DNA of 64,000 bases, from contig NZ_BMXA01000002.1 of NCBI RefSeq assembly GCF_014651515.1, positions 62,001 to 126,000 of the forward strand, read 5' to 3'. Of the stretch, positions 42,666 through 52,029 are shown piece after piece (positions within the stretch are counted from its first letter, which is position 1; every line of letters begins with the position of its first letter). The DNA comes from Arenicella chitinivorans. Lineage in GTDB: Bacteria; Pseudomonadota; Gammaproteobacteria; Arenicellales; Arenicellaceae. The notes beneath the pieces are model-generated. The model did no database searches, had not been told where the DNA came from, and was given only the letters and a program-made list of their open reading frames with translations. The position numbers and the translations under genes were made by a program.

Positions 42666-44117
42666 ATGTCGATAGCCATACAGCGCGAGAACACCGAATT
42701 TCTTTATCAGCAAGTGATTGCCATAATCCGTGAGATGCAAACCAGCGGTACCTTGCGTCCGGGTGACCGGCTACCGTCACTCAGAGCACTAAGTCGCAAG
42801 CTATCGGTGAGTATTCCCACGATTCGTCAGGCCTACGTAGAGTTGGAGCGACTGGATGTGATTGAAGCGCGTCCGAAGTCGGGCTATTTTTTGCGTGTAG
42901 AACAGACTGCTGTACAGCCAAAACGTGCGCGATTGGCGCGCAAGCCGATGCCGGTCAAACGTCAGAATTTGATTGAAGATGTGTTTGCAAGTGTATTTGG
43001 CGCGCTGAACCAACCTGGTCAGGTAGCCCTTGGTGTTGCCAATCCTACGGCGGCATTCCCTTCTGATAAAGCGCTGGCACGGATCATGCGTCAAGTGCTT
43101 GCGAAATCCGGAGCTAACTCGCTGAATTATTGCCCCATGGATGGGTTTCCGCCGTTAAAACGGCAACTTGCATTACGCTACTTGGATCAAGGTTTACAAG
43201 TCAGTCCGGACGAAGTGTTGATCACCAATGGTGCGCAGGAAGCATTGGCTATTGCATTGCAGTGTGTGGCTGAACGCGGTGACGTGATCGCGGTTGAGTC
43301 GCCGGTGTATTTCGGTGTGCTGGAATTGATCGAAAGCCTGGGGATGATGGCGTTGGAAATACCGCTTTGTCCTGACGACGGCTTGTGGTTGGAAGACTTG
43401 CGCACGGCGCTGGATGCGCATCCGGTAAAGGCGTGTATTTTTTCGACCTCTATCAGTAATCCACTTGGGTCGTTTATGCCCGATGAGCGCCGCGCGCAAT
43501 TGGTGGCACTGCTGGAGTCGCGAGACATCCCGCTGATTGAGGATGATGTTTACGGCGACCTGTATTTTACCGAGGCCCGCGGCACGCCAGCACAGGTTTA
43601 TTCTCGTAAAGGCTTGGTTATCACCTGTGCTTCCTTCTCCAAAACCGCCGCGCCGGGCTATCGCGTCGGGTGGCTGGTATCGAACCGGTATCTCGATCAC
43701 GCGCGCCGTTTGAAACGAGCGATGTCATGCTCCTCATCACTGCTCAATCAATGGACGTTGTCGGAGTTTGTGGCCAGCGGTGACTATGACCGGGCAATGC
43801 TGAATTTGCGCCGTGTGCTGCGCGCCAACAAAGATCGAGCGGTTGCCTTAGTCAAACAGCATTTTCCACCCGAAACTCGGGTAACGGATCCATTGGGCGG
43901 CGGCGTGCTGTGGATCGAGCTGCCAGCGGGTAAAGATTCCGGGCGTTTGTTCCAAGTGGCTTTGGCGCATGATATTGCCGTCACACCGGGCATTCTGTTT
44001 TCGGTCAGCAACTGCTACAAACGTTGCGTGCGTGTCAGTTATGGCCTGCCTTGGTCGGACGCGGTGGACGCCGCATTCGCAACATTAGGGCGTTTGTGTG
44101 CCTCGCCGGAAGTCTAA
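42666..44117 (+). CDS. MocR-type GntR/aminotransferase regulator
   Basis: A 483-residue regulator: a winged helix GntR domain (about 8-78, 'GDRLPSLRALSRKLSVSIPT') joined to a fold-type I aminotransferase domain (about 110-475) used as a sensor. The PLP lysine is K326 in 'SFSKTAAPGYRVGWL', so the cofactor site looks intact. 'PVYFGVLELIES' and 'EDDVYGDLYF' are further PLP landmarks. It is divergent from a EamA permease and most likely controls it. The ligand is unknown. Confidence 0.9.
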   Translation: MSIAIQRENTEFLYQQVIAIIREMQTSGTLRPGDRLPSLRALSRKLSVSIPTIRQAYVELERLDVIEARPKSGYFLRVEQTAVQPKRARLARKPMPVKRQNLIEDVFASVFGALNQPGQVALGVANPTAAFPSDKALARIMRQVLAKSGANSLNYCPMDGFPPLKRQLALRYLDQGLQVSPDEVLITNGAQEALAIALQCVAERGDVIAVESPVYFGVLELIESLGMMALEIPLCPDDGLWLEDLRTALDAHPVKACIFSTSISNPLGSFMPDERRAQLVALLESRDIPLIEDDVYGDLYFTEARGTPAQVYSRKGLVITCASFSKTAAPGYRVGWLVSNRYLDHARRLKRAMSCSSSLLNQWTLSEFVASGDYDRAMLNLRRVLRANKDRAVALVKQHFPPETRVTDPLGGGVLWIELPAGKDSGRLFQVALAHDIAVTPGILFSVSNCYKRCVRVSYGLPWSDAVDAAFATLGRLCASPEV

Positions 44118-44242
44118 TATGAGCAGAAAACCCGCAGAGGCGATCGATGACCAAGTGAGTTTGCTTTATTCATGCTAGTGGTTTCGAGTAGAATACGCCT
44201 GCGAAAATCGAATCAACACGTTCCACGACCCAACTCGTTCCT

Positions 44243-44854
44243 GTGACTGGCAAACTTTTTATTATCTCGGCGCCTTCCGGTGCTGGAAAAACCAGCTTAG
44301 CGCGCGCACTGATCGCCAATACCGGTAATGCCCGTATGTCAGTCTCGCATACCACCCGGTTACGCCGTGCAAGTGAAACCGACGGTGTGGACTACTACTT
44401 TGTCACGCAGAGCGAGTTTTTGTCGATGGCCGACGACGGCGTATTTCTTGAATACGCCGAGGTGTATGGCAATTACTACGGCACATCGCGGCACGCGGTA
44501 CAGACCATGCTAGACGAACAGACGCATGTGTTGTTGGATATCGATTGGCAGGGCGCACGCTTAGTCCGCGCACAAATGCCCGAGGCCGTCAGTATTTCAA
44601 TTTTGCCGCCGTCAGTAGAAGAACTGGAGCGGCGGTTGCGCAGTCGCGGTAGTGATTCTGAAGATGTGATACAAAGTCGAATGCGTCAGGCGTTGGATGA
44701 GATGCAGCACTGCCGCGAGGCGGATTTTATCGTTATGAATGACGATTTTAATCAGGCTTTGAATGATTTAACGCTGATACTGGCCGGGGAAAGTGATAGA
44801 ATCCGGCCCCTTACGGTGGATTTAGACCAATTGCTCGCGGATTCTGCGAGTTAA
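44243..44854 (+). CDS. gmk: guanylate kinase
   Basis: Phosphorylates GMP to GDP with ATP. The 203 residues carry the P-loop 'SAPSGAGKTSL' (9-19), GMP-binding 'SHTTRLRRASETDGVDYYF', 'EYAEVYGNYYGTS' and 'LLDIDWQGARLV'. The start is a GTG at 44243. A -10-like TAGAAT lies at 44189-44194. It heads the gmk-rpoZ-spoT-ridA-recG order common in Gammaproteobacteria, but without yicC in front. Confidence 0.95.
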   Translation: MTGKLFIISAPSGAGKTSLARALIANTGNARMSVSHTTRLRRASETDGVDYYFVTQSEFLSMADDGVFLEYAEVYGNYYGTSRHAVQTMLDEQTHVLLDIDWQGARLVRAQMPEAVSISILPPSVEELERRLRSRGSDSEDVIQSRMRQALDEMQHCREADFIVMNDDFNQALNDLTLILAGESDRIRPLTVDLDQLLADSAS

Positions 44855-44930
44855 TGTTGGTCGTCTATCGCATCGAACTGCGGTCCTTTGTCCGAAACAG
44901 CGCAGTTTGAGACCAGATAACCGACCTTCC

Positions 44931-44947
44931 GGAGCGGCCTCCGCTCC
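44931..44947 (+). terminator. hairpin between gmk and rpoZ
   Basis: GGAGCGG (44931-44937) and CCGCTCC (44941-44947) pair perfectly round a 3-nt loop. There is no T-run, so it may only slow transcription into rpoZ. Confidence 0.35.
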
Positions 44948-45013
44948 TAGGTCAAACCAGCTCATCCCGATTCTGCTGCGATGAGCATGACAGATGATTG
45001 TATGGAGTAAACC

Positions 45014-45325
45014 ATGGCTCGTGTAACGGTCGAAGATTGCTTAAATAATGTTGATAACCGCTTTCAGCTGGTGCTGGTAGCAACAAAACGTGCTCGCCAA
45101 ATTTCATTGGGTGCTGATCCTTTCGTTGCGGAAGAGAACGATAAACCAACGGTGATTGCGCTGCGTGAGATCGCAGAGGGCCATGTGACGCGCGACATCT
45201 TGGACGACACAATCGAAAAAGAAGTGCTGGAATTTGTTGAGGAAGAGCCTTCAGAAGAAGGTCCAGCAGAGCTGGATGCCTTGACCGCAGCATTGCAAGC
45301 GGAGTTGGCCGGCGCGTCTGAATAA
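45014..45325 (+). CDS. rpoZ: RNA polymerase omega subunit
   Basis: The 103-residue omega subunit helps assemble RNA polymerase and takes part in ppGpp binding. '[20 protein letters not shown]', 'ATKRARQI' and '[15 protein letters not shown]' are the family hallmarks; the acidic tail varies. GGAG is 9 bp before the ATG. It is followed by spoT, as usual. Confidence 0.97.
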   Translation: MARVTVEDCLNNVDNRFQLVLVATKRARQISLGADPFVAEENDKPTVIALREIAEGHVTRDILDDTIEKEVLEFVEEEPSEEGPAELDALTAALQAELAGASE

Positions 45326-45346
45326 GCGCAGTTCGACAAGACTATC

Positions 45347-45377
45347 AGGCCGTCAGCAGCGTTAACGTCGGCGGCCT
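45347..45377 (+). terminator. stem-loop between rpoZ and spoT
   Basis: AGGCCG (45347-45352) and CGGCCT (45372-45377) can pair, with further partial pairing inside the loop (around AACGT). It lies in the 58-bp gap before spoT, whose start is just after it; more likely an attenuator than a full stop. Confidence 0.25.
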
Positions 45378-45383
45378 CGGTTT

Positions 45384-47558
45384 ATGATTAACGGTTCTCC
45401 GACCATTTCCAGACGACGGTTCTTCTCGCCGTCTCCCGAGAAAGCCATTCGAACCCTTTGCAAGGGTAAGCTCGCCGCCTATTTGTCGCAGGATGCGCTG
45501 GACGAGATCTATCAGGCCTTTCTATTTGCCGAACAAGCGCATCGCGGACAGGTGCGCAAATCTGGCGAACACTATATCCACCATCCGATTGAAGTTGCAG
45601 ATACGCTAGCCGAGTTGCAAATGGACTCGCGCACGCTGATTGCAGCGTTGCTGCACGACGTTATCGAGGACACGCCGGCAACCAAATCTGAGATCATCAA
45701 ACGCTTCGGCGAAGACGTCGCCTTGTTGGTGGATGGCGTTAGTAAAATTGGACAGATTCAATTTGATACGCGAGAGCAGGCCGAAGCCGAAAACTTTCGG
45801 AAAATGCTCATGGCCATGTCAGAAGACGTGCGCGTCATGATCATCAAGTTGGCGGACCGATTACACAACATGCGAACGCTGGAGAGCATGGAGACCACCA
45901 AGCAAAAGCGCATCTCCAAACAAACGTTGGAAATTTATGCGCCGATCGCGGAACGCCTCGGTTTGTATCATTGGGCGCGCGAATTGCAGGATTTGTGTTT
46001 TCTCTACATGTATCCCAAGCGTCATGCGGCCATCAGCAAAGCAATTGAGCAACGGGAGGGGAATCGAAAGCTAATTGTTGAGAAGTTACAGAAATCGCTG
46101 CACGACACGTTGGAGAACGCCAACTTGCTGGATTTTTCGATCAAAGGTCGGCGCAAAACGGTGTTCAGCATCTATAAAAAGATGATCAAAAAGCGTCGTT
46201 CTTTTGAGGAGCTGCACGACATCTACGGTTTCCGAATTATTGTTAACTCAGTGGACGAGTGTTATCGCGTGCTGGGTATTGTGCACAATGCCTACAAGCC
46301 GATCCCCGGCCGCTTTGCAGATTATGTGGCGATTCCCAAAGCGAATGGGTATCAAAGTTTGCACACCGTCGTGTTTGGTCCATTGGGCGATAATATTGAG
46401 GTGCAAATTCGCACCAAGGAGATGGACCACATTGCCGAAGCCGGTGTGGCGGCGCATTGGATTTATAAGTCCGACGACAGCCAGTCTGATAACTCTAATC
46501 ATCTGGCGCGGCAATGGTTGCTCGACCTCTTAGATCCGGCCCATCAGACTGGCAATGCAGTTGAGTTTCTCGAGCATCTGAAAACCGATTTGTACCCAGA
46601 TGAGGTATACGTATTCACGCCCAAGGGTGACATTAAAAAAATGCCGCGTGGCTCGACCGCGTTGGATTTCGCGTATGCCGTGCATACTGACGTTGGGACG
46701 CACTGTACCGGCGCGCGTATCAACCGTGCTCTAGCATCGCTACCAACCTTATTAAACAACGGTGACAGCGTAGAAATTATCACGTCGAAGAGTTCTTGGC
46801 CAACGACCGCTTGGCTCAACTACGCGGTGACCGCCAAAGCACGTACGCACATCCGAAATTATCTGAAACAGCAAACCAAAGAGGACGCGCTCAAGCTCGG
46901 TAAGCGATTGTTGGCTGGTGCTACCAAGCAGCGCTTATTTGGGCGACGTAAAATTGCTGCGCCAGTGCGCCAAAAACTACTTGAGGAATTAGGGCTTGAG
47001 AATTGGTCTGAGTTGTTGATCGACGTGGGCCTTGGCAAGCGTTTACCGGATATGATCGCACGGCAAATTGCACAGCTGTCAGAGGGCGAACTTGAAGGCA
47101 AGGTTTTAGGACAAGAAGCCCTCGTAATTCGTGGTTCAGAAGGCTTACCGGTAACCTATTCACGTTGCTGTAGCCCAGTCCCCGGAGATTCAATTATTGG
47201 TACATTTACCGCCGGTCATGGTTTGGTGGTGCACACCTCCGATTGCCCGAATATTGCAGAGTTGCGTAAGCAGCCAGAGAACTGCTTAATGGTCGAATGG
47301 GATGAAAACCTTGATCGTTTCTTTCAAGCTAAGTTACAGGTCAAGCTCAACCACGTCACGGGTGCTTTTGCCGAAGTCGCGATGGCGATTGCCGAGAATG
47401 GTTCCAATATTAACCATGTTGACCTGCACGATGGCTCTGGTGAAATCCGGCAAATGGACTTTGTGGTGGATGTGAAAGACCGAGTTCATTTGGCTCGGAT
47501 TATGAAAGCCATCTATCGGTCCGGGCACGTTAATAAAGTCACGCGTCATAAAGGTTAG
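45384..47558 (+). CDS. spoT: bifunctional (p)ppGpp synthase/hydrolase
   Basis: Controls the stringent response by making and breaking (p)ppGpp. 724 residues in the usual order: HD hydrolase (about 30-200; 'HYIHHPIEVADTL', 'ALLHDVIEDT'), synthase (about 245-365; 'GFRIIV', 'DYVAIPKANGYQSLHT'), TGS (about 400-465; 'VFTPKGDIKKMPRGSTALDF'), helical part with the conserved 'YSRCCSPVPGDSI', and an ACT domain (about 650-724). The hydrolase site looks intact, so it is SpoT rather than RelA. Part of the gmk-rpoZ-spoT-recG order. Confidence 0.95.
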   Translation: MINGSPTISRRRFFSPSPEKAIRTLCKGKLAAYLSQDALDEIYQAFLFAEQAHRGQVRKSGEHYIHHPIEVADTLAELQMDSRTLIAALLHDVIEDTPATKSEIIKRFGEDVALLVDGVSKIGQIQFDTREQAEAENFRKMLMAMSEDVRVMIIKLADRLHNMRTLESMETTKQKRISKQTLEIYAPIAERLGLYHWARELQDLCFLYMYPKRHAAISKAIEQREGNRKLIVEKLQKSLHDTLENANLLDFSIKGRRKTVFSIYKKMIKKRRSFEELHDIYGFRIIVNSVDECYRVLGIVHNAYKPIPGRFADYVAIPKANGYQSLHTVVFGPLGDNIEVQIRTKEMDHIAEAGVAAHWIYKSDDSQSDNSNHLARQWLLDLLDPAHQTGNAVEFLEHLKTDLYPDEVYVFTPKGDIKKMPRGSTALDFAYAVHTDVGTHCTGARINRALASLPTLLNNGDSVEIITSKSSWPTTAWLNYAVTAKARTHIRNYLKQQTKEDALKLGKRLLAGATKQRLFGRRKIAAPVRQKLLEELGLENWSELLIDVGLGKRLPDMIARQIAQLSEGELEGKVLGQEALVIRGSEGLPVTYSRCCSPVPGDSIIGTFTAGHGLVVHTSDCPNIAELRKQPENCLMVEWDENLDRFFQAKLQVKLNHVTGAFAEVAMAIAENGSNINHVDLHDGSGEIRQMDFVVDVKDRVHLARIMKAIYRSGHVNKVTRHKG

Positions 47559-47640
47559 CTGGCGTTGGGCTGCCCGTGCTCCCTAGTCGGAATACGAGCC
47601 GGGTGTTGTGTTCCGCAGAACCCAGTGCCAAAATGCCAAT

Positions 47641-48024
47641 ATGACGAAAACAATTATTCAGACCGAGGCCGCACCAGCGGCAATCGGAGCCTATTCGCAA
47701 GCTGTTAAGGTCGATGATACGGTGTATGTGTCGGGCCAAATACCGCTTGACCCTGTATCGATGACCCTGGTTGGGGATGAGTTTATGGTTCAGGCACATC
47801 AAGTATTTAAGAATCTGGCGGCCGTGGCCGATGCGGCCGGAGGCAGTCTGGCCGACGCAGTAAAGCTCACCGTCTATGTGACCGATCTTGGGAATTTCCA
47901 ACAGCTTAACGAGATAATGGGCGAGTACTGCGTCGAACCCTATCCAGCGCGGGCCGCCATCCAAGTGTCAGCCTTGCCTAAAGGCGCATTGGTGGAGATC
48001 GATGCGGTACTGTGTTTGGATTAG
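47641..48024 (+). CDS. ridA: RidA family enamine/imine deaminase
   Basis: Hydrolyses reactive enamines and imines released by PLP enzymes. The 127 residues include 'AIGAYSQAVKVDDTVYVSGQ' and the catalytic arginine in 'YPARAAIQVSALPKGALVEI'. The ATG at 47641 matches the family; an in-frame start at 47608 adds 11 unneeded residues. It sits between spoT and recG, a common arrangement. Confidence 0.93.
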   Translation: MTKTIIQTEAAPAAIGAYSQAVKVDDTVYVSGQIPLDPVSMTLVGDEFMVQAHQVFKNLAAVADAAGGSLADAVKLTVYVTDLGNFQQLNEIMGEYCVEPYPARAAIQVSALPKGALVEIDAVLCLD

Positions 48025-48057
48025 TCACAATAAGCCCTGATCAAACGGAATTTGCCG

Positions 48058-50148
48058 ATGACATTGGCGCTCTCTGACCCTGTCGCAAGCTTAAAAGGCG
48101 TTGGGCCGCAGATGGCCGCCAAGCTTGCGCGTGTGCATGTGCGTACCGTGCAGGATGTGTTGTTTCATCTACCGCTACGATATGAAGACCGCACGCAGGT
48201 GACCGACTTGGGCGCCTTGTTGCCCTCTTTGTCGACCGTGGTGATTGGCGAGATCGAGTTAGCGCAAGTGGTGTTCGGTCGACGCCGCAGCCTAGTGGTG
48301 CGTATTAGCGATGGCACCGGCAGCCTGACGGTTCGTTTGTTTTACTTCAATCGCGCGCAGGAAAAAAGCTTTCGGCGTGGTCTTTGGGTCAAATGTTTTG
48401 GTGAGGTGCGGCCAGGTCCTAAGGGTTACGAAATGGTGCATCCTGAGTATCGGATTTCGGCGGAGCGACCGCAAGGTGGTTTCGACAGTACCCTGACCCC
48501 GGTTTACCCGACCACGGAAGGCGTCAGCCAGTTATTGTGGCGCAAGATTACTGATCAAGTTCTACAGCAAGGGTTACAGCAGGTTGCTGAACTGATTGAT
48601 GCGCGCTGTTTGCCGCAATCGTTACGGTCCGCTTATCAGGCCTCCACCTTGCAGGATGCGCTCAGCGCCTTGCATCGCCCGCAGAAGGGTGTGGACCTCA
48701 TGGCCATGCAACAGGCGACGAGTGCGGCACATCAACGTTTGATTGTTGAGGAGTTATTAGCGCATCACTTTAGTTTGCGGCGTTCACGAGCGTTGCGCGC
48801 ACACGAATCGGCACCGGTGATGCTGCCTGACAAAACGCTGGAAGGGCGTTTTTTAGCGAACCTCGGGTTCACACTTACGTCGGCACAACAGCGTGTCAGT
48901 GCGGAAGTATCAACAGACTTGGCGAGCGACACGCCGGCAATGCGGTTGATTCAAGGTGATGTCGGTTCGGGCAAAACTGTGGTGGCTGCGCTGGCAATGC
49001 TGCAAGCCGTCAGTGCGGGCGTGCAGGCCGTTATGATGGCGCCAACCGAGTTACTCGCGGAGCAGCACTACGCTAATTTGCGTGCTTGGTTTGAACCCCT
49101 AGGGATTTCGGTCGGCTGGTTGGCCAGTAAAACACCAGCACGCGAGAAGCGCGCGGTGATGCAGCAGCTAGTAAGTGGCGAACTATTGCTGGCGGTCGGC
49201 ACACATGCCTTAATTCAGGAGGCGGTGGAATATCGGAATTTGGGGCTGGTGGTAATAGACGAGCAGCATCGCTTTGGCGTAGAACAGCGCTTAGCCTTGC
49301 GCACCAAGACGCCAGCAGATCGCGTGCCACACCATATTGCCATGACCGCCACGCCGATCCCGCGCACCTTGGCGATGACAATTTATGCTGACTTGGACGT
49401 TTCCAGTATTGACGAACTGCCACCGGGCCGAAAGCCCGTCGAGACGGTGGTGATGCCGGCCGCATCAAAACGGAACGATGTGATAGAGCGAGTACGACAA
49501 GTGTGCGGAGAAGGTCGGCAAGTTTACTGGGTATGCCCATTGATTGAAGAATCCGACGCACTGGAAGCACAGGCGGCCACGGATACTGCCGAAGAGCTAA
49601 GCGAGCGTTTAGATGGCTTGCGTGTTGGCCTGGTGCACGGCCGACTAAAGCCGAAAGAAAAAGAAACCGTGATGGCGCAGTTTCGTGACGCGGAGGTGGA
49701 TGTGCTGGTGGCGACCACAGTGATTGAGGTCGGTGTGGATGTGCCACGAGCCAGCCTGATGGTCATCGAGAATGCGGAACGCATGGGCCTGGCGCAACTC
49801 CATCAGTTGCGTGGGCGTGTCGGTCGTGGCAGTGAGAAGTCGTATTGTATTTTGTTATACCAGCAGCCGCTCAGTCAGCATGCCAAAGCGCGCCTGCAAA
49901 CCTTGCGTGAGACCAACGATGGTTTTGTGATTGCTGAGAAGGACCTGGAGATTCGTGGTGCAGGTGAACTGCTTGGCACGCGACAAACTGGTAGTATTAG
50001 CTTTAAGGTCGCCGACTTGCTCCGAGATCAGGCGCTCTTGCCGCAAATTGAGGGCATTGCCGACCAAATGGTCGCGCAGGCGCCGCAGAATATTGAGCCA
50101 CTGATCGATCGTTGGGTTGGGGCGAAAGAAGATTACGTTAACGCTTGA
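48058..50148 (+). CDS. recG: ATP-dependent DNA helicase RecG
   Basis: Remodels stalled replication forks and recombination intermediates. In 696 residues: N-terminal wedge/OB domain (about 1-180, 'LSDPVASLKGVGPQMAAKL'), then two helicase lobes with Walker A 'QGDVGSGKTVVA', 'DEQHRFGV' (DExH), 'MTATPIPRTLAM', 'VEVGVDVPRASLM'-type motif V and 'LRGRVGRGSEKSYC' (motif VI). The C-terminal TRG part is present. The ATG at 48058 is preferred to a TTG two codons upstream. Confidence 0.96.
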   Translation: MTLALSDPVASLKGVGPQMAAKLARVHVRTVQDVLFHLPLRYEDRTQVTDLGALLPSLSTVVIGEIELAQVVFGRRRSLVVRISDGTGSLTVRLFYFNRAQEKSFRRGLWVKCFGEVRPGPKGYEMVHPEYRISAERPQGGFDSTLTPVYPTTEGVSQLLWRKITDQVLQQGLQQVAELIDARCLPQSLRSAYQASTLQDALSALHRPQKGVDLMAMQQATSAAHQRLIVEELLAHHFSLRRSRALRAHESAPVMLPDKTLEGRFLANLGFTLTSAQQRVSAEVSTDLASDTPAMRLIQGDVGSGKTVVAALAMLQAVSAGVQAVMMAPTELLAEQHYANLRAWFEPLGISVGWLASKTPAREKRAVMQQLVSGELLLAVGTHALIQEAVEYRNLGLVVIDEQHRFGVEQRLALRTKTPADRVPHHIAMTATPIPRTLAMTIYADLDVSSIDELPPGRKPVETVVMPAASKRNDVIERVRQVCGEGRQVYWVCPLIEESDALEAQAATDTAEELSERLDGLRVGLVHGRLKPKEKETVMAQFRDAEVDVLVATTVIEVGVDVPRASLMVIENAERMGLAQLHQLRGRVGRGSEKSYCILLYQQPLSQHAKARLQTLRETNDGFVIAEKDLEIRGAGELLGTRQTGSISFKVADLLRDQALLPQIEGIADQMVAQAPQNIEPLIDRWVGAKEDYVNA

Positions 50149-50182
50149 GGGGTAACCTCGAGTCAGGTCAACCACGCAAAAT

Positions 50183-51031
50183 ATGATGGAAAAGTTGCCC
50201 CACTTGCTCGCTTTGATGCGATTTGATAAACCCATTGGGTGGTTGTTGTTGCTGTGGCCAACCATGATTGCGTTATGGTTGGCGAGTGAGGGCGAGCCAA
50301 GTGGCCGCTTGTTTTGGATTTTTAGCGCGGGCGTGATCGTGATGCGTTCGGCGGGCTGCGTGATTAACGATATTGCGGATCGAAAGATCGATCCGTTGGT
50401 CGCGCGTACCGAGTCACGCCCTTTGGCGGCAGGCGATGTCACGGTGACCACTGCGATTGGTTTATTCGTTGTACTCGGTTTGATTGCACTGGGCTTGTTG
50501 CTCATGTTGCCGTCAGCTGTATGGCCGTGGTCGATTCCAGCGCTGTTGGTGACCATCGCGTATCCGTTTATGAAGCGCGTAATCCAAGCGCCGCAGTTGG
50601 TGCTCGGCGTGGCGTTCTCATTCGGCATCCCAATGGTGTATGTGGCGTGCGGTCATGCCTTTGACTTGACCTTCTGGCTACTGATTCTGACCAATATGCT
50701 TTGGGTGCTGATCTACGATACCGCGTATGCTATGTCGGATCGCGAAGACGACCTGAAAATCGGAGTTAAATCCTCAGCTATTTACTTTGGTGAGCACGAC
50801 CGCCAGATACTCGGCATATTGCAGGTCGTGGTGCTGTTTTTCTGGTTGTTGATCATGTGGCTGCAAGGACTGTCTTTGAGTTTTATGATCAGTATCCTTC
50901 TGGTAACTGGCTTGTTTGCGTATCAGCAGTGGTTGATTCGCCATCGTGAGCGAGGCCCCTGTTTTCAAGCGTTTCTGAATAATGGTTGGGTCGGCGCTAT
51001 CCTCTGGATCGGTGTGGTGGTGGCCAGTTAG
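50183..51031 (+). CDS. ubiA: 4-hydroxybenzoate polyprenyltransferase
   Basis: Joins a polyprenyl chain to 4-hydroxybenzoate in ubiquinone synthesis, in the inner membrane. The 282-residue protein has about eight helices and both Asp-rich motifs: 'NDIADRKIDPLVARTESRPL' and 'YDTAYAMSDREDDLKIGVKS'. It lies 34 bp after recG and may be co-transcribed with it. Confidence 0.95.
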   Translation: MMEKLPHLLALMRFDKPIGWLLLLWPTMIALWLASEGEPSGRLFWIFSAGVIVMRSAGCVINDIADRKIDPLVARTESRPLAAGDVTVTTAIGLFVVLGLIALGLLLMLPSAVWPWSIPALLVTIAYPFMKRVIQAPQLVLGVAFSFGIPMVYVACGHAFDLTFWLLILTNMLWVLIYDTAYAMSDREDDLKIGVKSSAIYFGEHDRQILGILQVVVLFFWLLIMWLQGLSLSFMISILLVTGLFAYQQWLIRHRERGPCFQAFLNNGWVGAILWIGVVVAS

Positions 51032-51465
51032 TATTCTTTGGTCAGGTTTGCTTAGTGTAAACCGCTGACTTGTGCCAGAAAGAGGTGTTTGCATACCGTG
51101 TACACTGATTTATAACGCTGCACCAAAATTAGTAGCTGCCAAGCATGGATCGCCAGCAGGTCGAACGCAAGGACAGGTTGGTTCAGTTGAGTCTCGCTCG
51201 CTTGTAAGCAAGCGACTTCGAGATAATGAGAACGTAGTAACATAAGGATTAATGAACCTGGCTGTGGCGGTTAATCGGCGGGCGACATCCATGTCACAAT
51301 GCCTCCATTGCTGTACTTTACTTAGCGGCTATGGGTATTGCATGTGCATGGCGTAAGACTGCTGTGAGGTATTGATGAAGATGGATAAAAAATCCCAATC
51401 AATTAACCCCTTTTTTGTGCTGCGTACGATTAACGTAATAACCACCAACTAAAACGTGACCACTT
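51032..51465. other. 434-bp intergenic stretch
   Basis: No supported gene. A hairpin at 51194-51215 pairs TCGCTCGCTT with AAGCAAGCGA (one mismatch, tight loop), a possible weak terminator after ubiA. The last 80 bp are AT-rich and should hold the promoter of the ECF sigma gene, but no clear -35/-10 pair stands out. Confidence 0.45.
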
Positions 51466-52029
51466 ATGCTGCGATGGACCACCAAACTGATGCGAGACGA
51501 GGCGCTGATGCGACGCTTTGCGGATGGTGACATGCGCGCATTCGAGGCGCTGTATGCCCGCCATAAGCACGCTTTGTATCAGTTTGTGCGTCGTCAATGT
51601 GATATTGATGCTGAATGTGAGGAGGTGGTGCAGGATACCTGGCTGGCGGTGGTGCGAACCGCGTCGACCTATCAAGTGTCTGCCAAGTTTCGGACTTGGC
51701 TGTTTCGTATCGCGCATAATCGATTGGTCGATTATTGGCGCAGTCATGGCTACAGCAAGCGGCAGCTGATGATCGAGTTAGATGAAACAGTCCATTCAGC
51801 GCAGACAGGCTCAACGCCGGGTGACGTGAGTTCGCCTTTGGTATTAACGCAGTTATTAACCAAGCTGAGCGAGCTGCCCGAGGAACAAACAGAAACCTTG
51901 CTTTTGCGTGCTGCCGGATTCAGCTACGCCGAAATCGCCACCATCACGGACAGCAAGCAAGAGACGGTTAAAAGCCGATTGCGCTACGCAACTCAGCGCA
52001 TGCGTGTGACCGCAGGAGTGACATCATGA
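51466..52029 (+). CDS. ECF-family RNA polymerase sigma factor
   Basis: A 187-residue sigma factor. Region 2 (about 15-85) has 'AFEALYARHKHALYQFVRRQ', 'EEVVQDTWLAVVRTA' and 'FRTWLFRIAHNRLVDYWR'. Region 4 (about 125-180) has 'LPEEQTETLLLRAAGFSYAE' and the recognition helix 'SKQETVKSRLRYATQRMR'. Its stop overlaps the next gene by 4 bp (ATGA). The next gene encodes a single-pass membrane protein of anti-sigma type, and a TonB gene follows. Confidence 0.92.
   Translation: MLRWTTKLMRDEALMRRFADGDMRAFEALYARHKHALYQFVRRQCDIDAECEEVVQDTWLAVVRTASTYQVSAKFRTWLFRIAHNRLVDYWRSHGYSKRQLMIELDETVHSAQTGSTPGDVSSPLVLTQLLTKLSELPEEQTETLLLRAAGFSYAEIATITDSKQETVKSRLRYATQRMRVTAGVTS

Noticed and set aside
14736-44242. Integrated phage or ICE
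   Set aside because: No integrase, transposase, phage structural or conjugation gene and no flanking repeats were seen.
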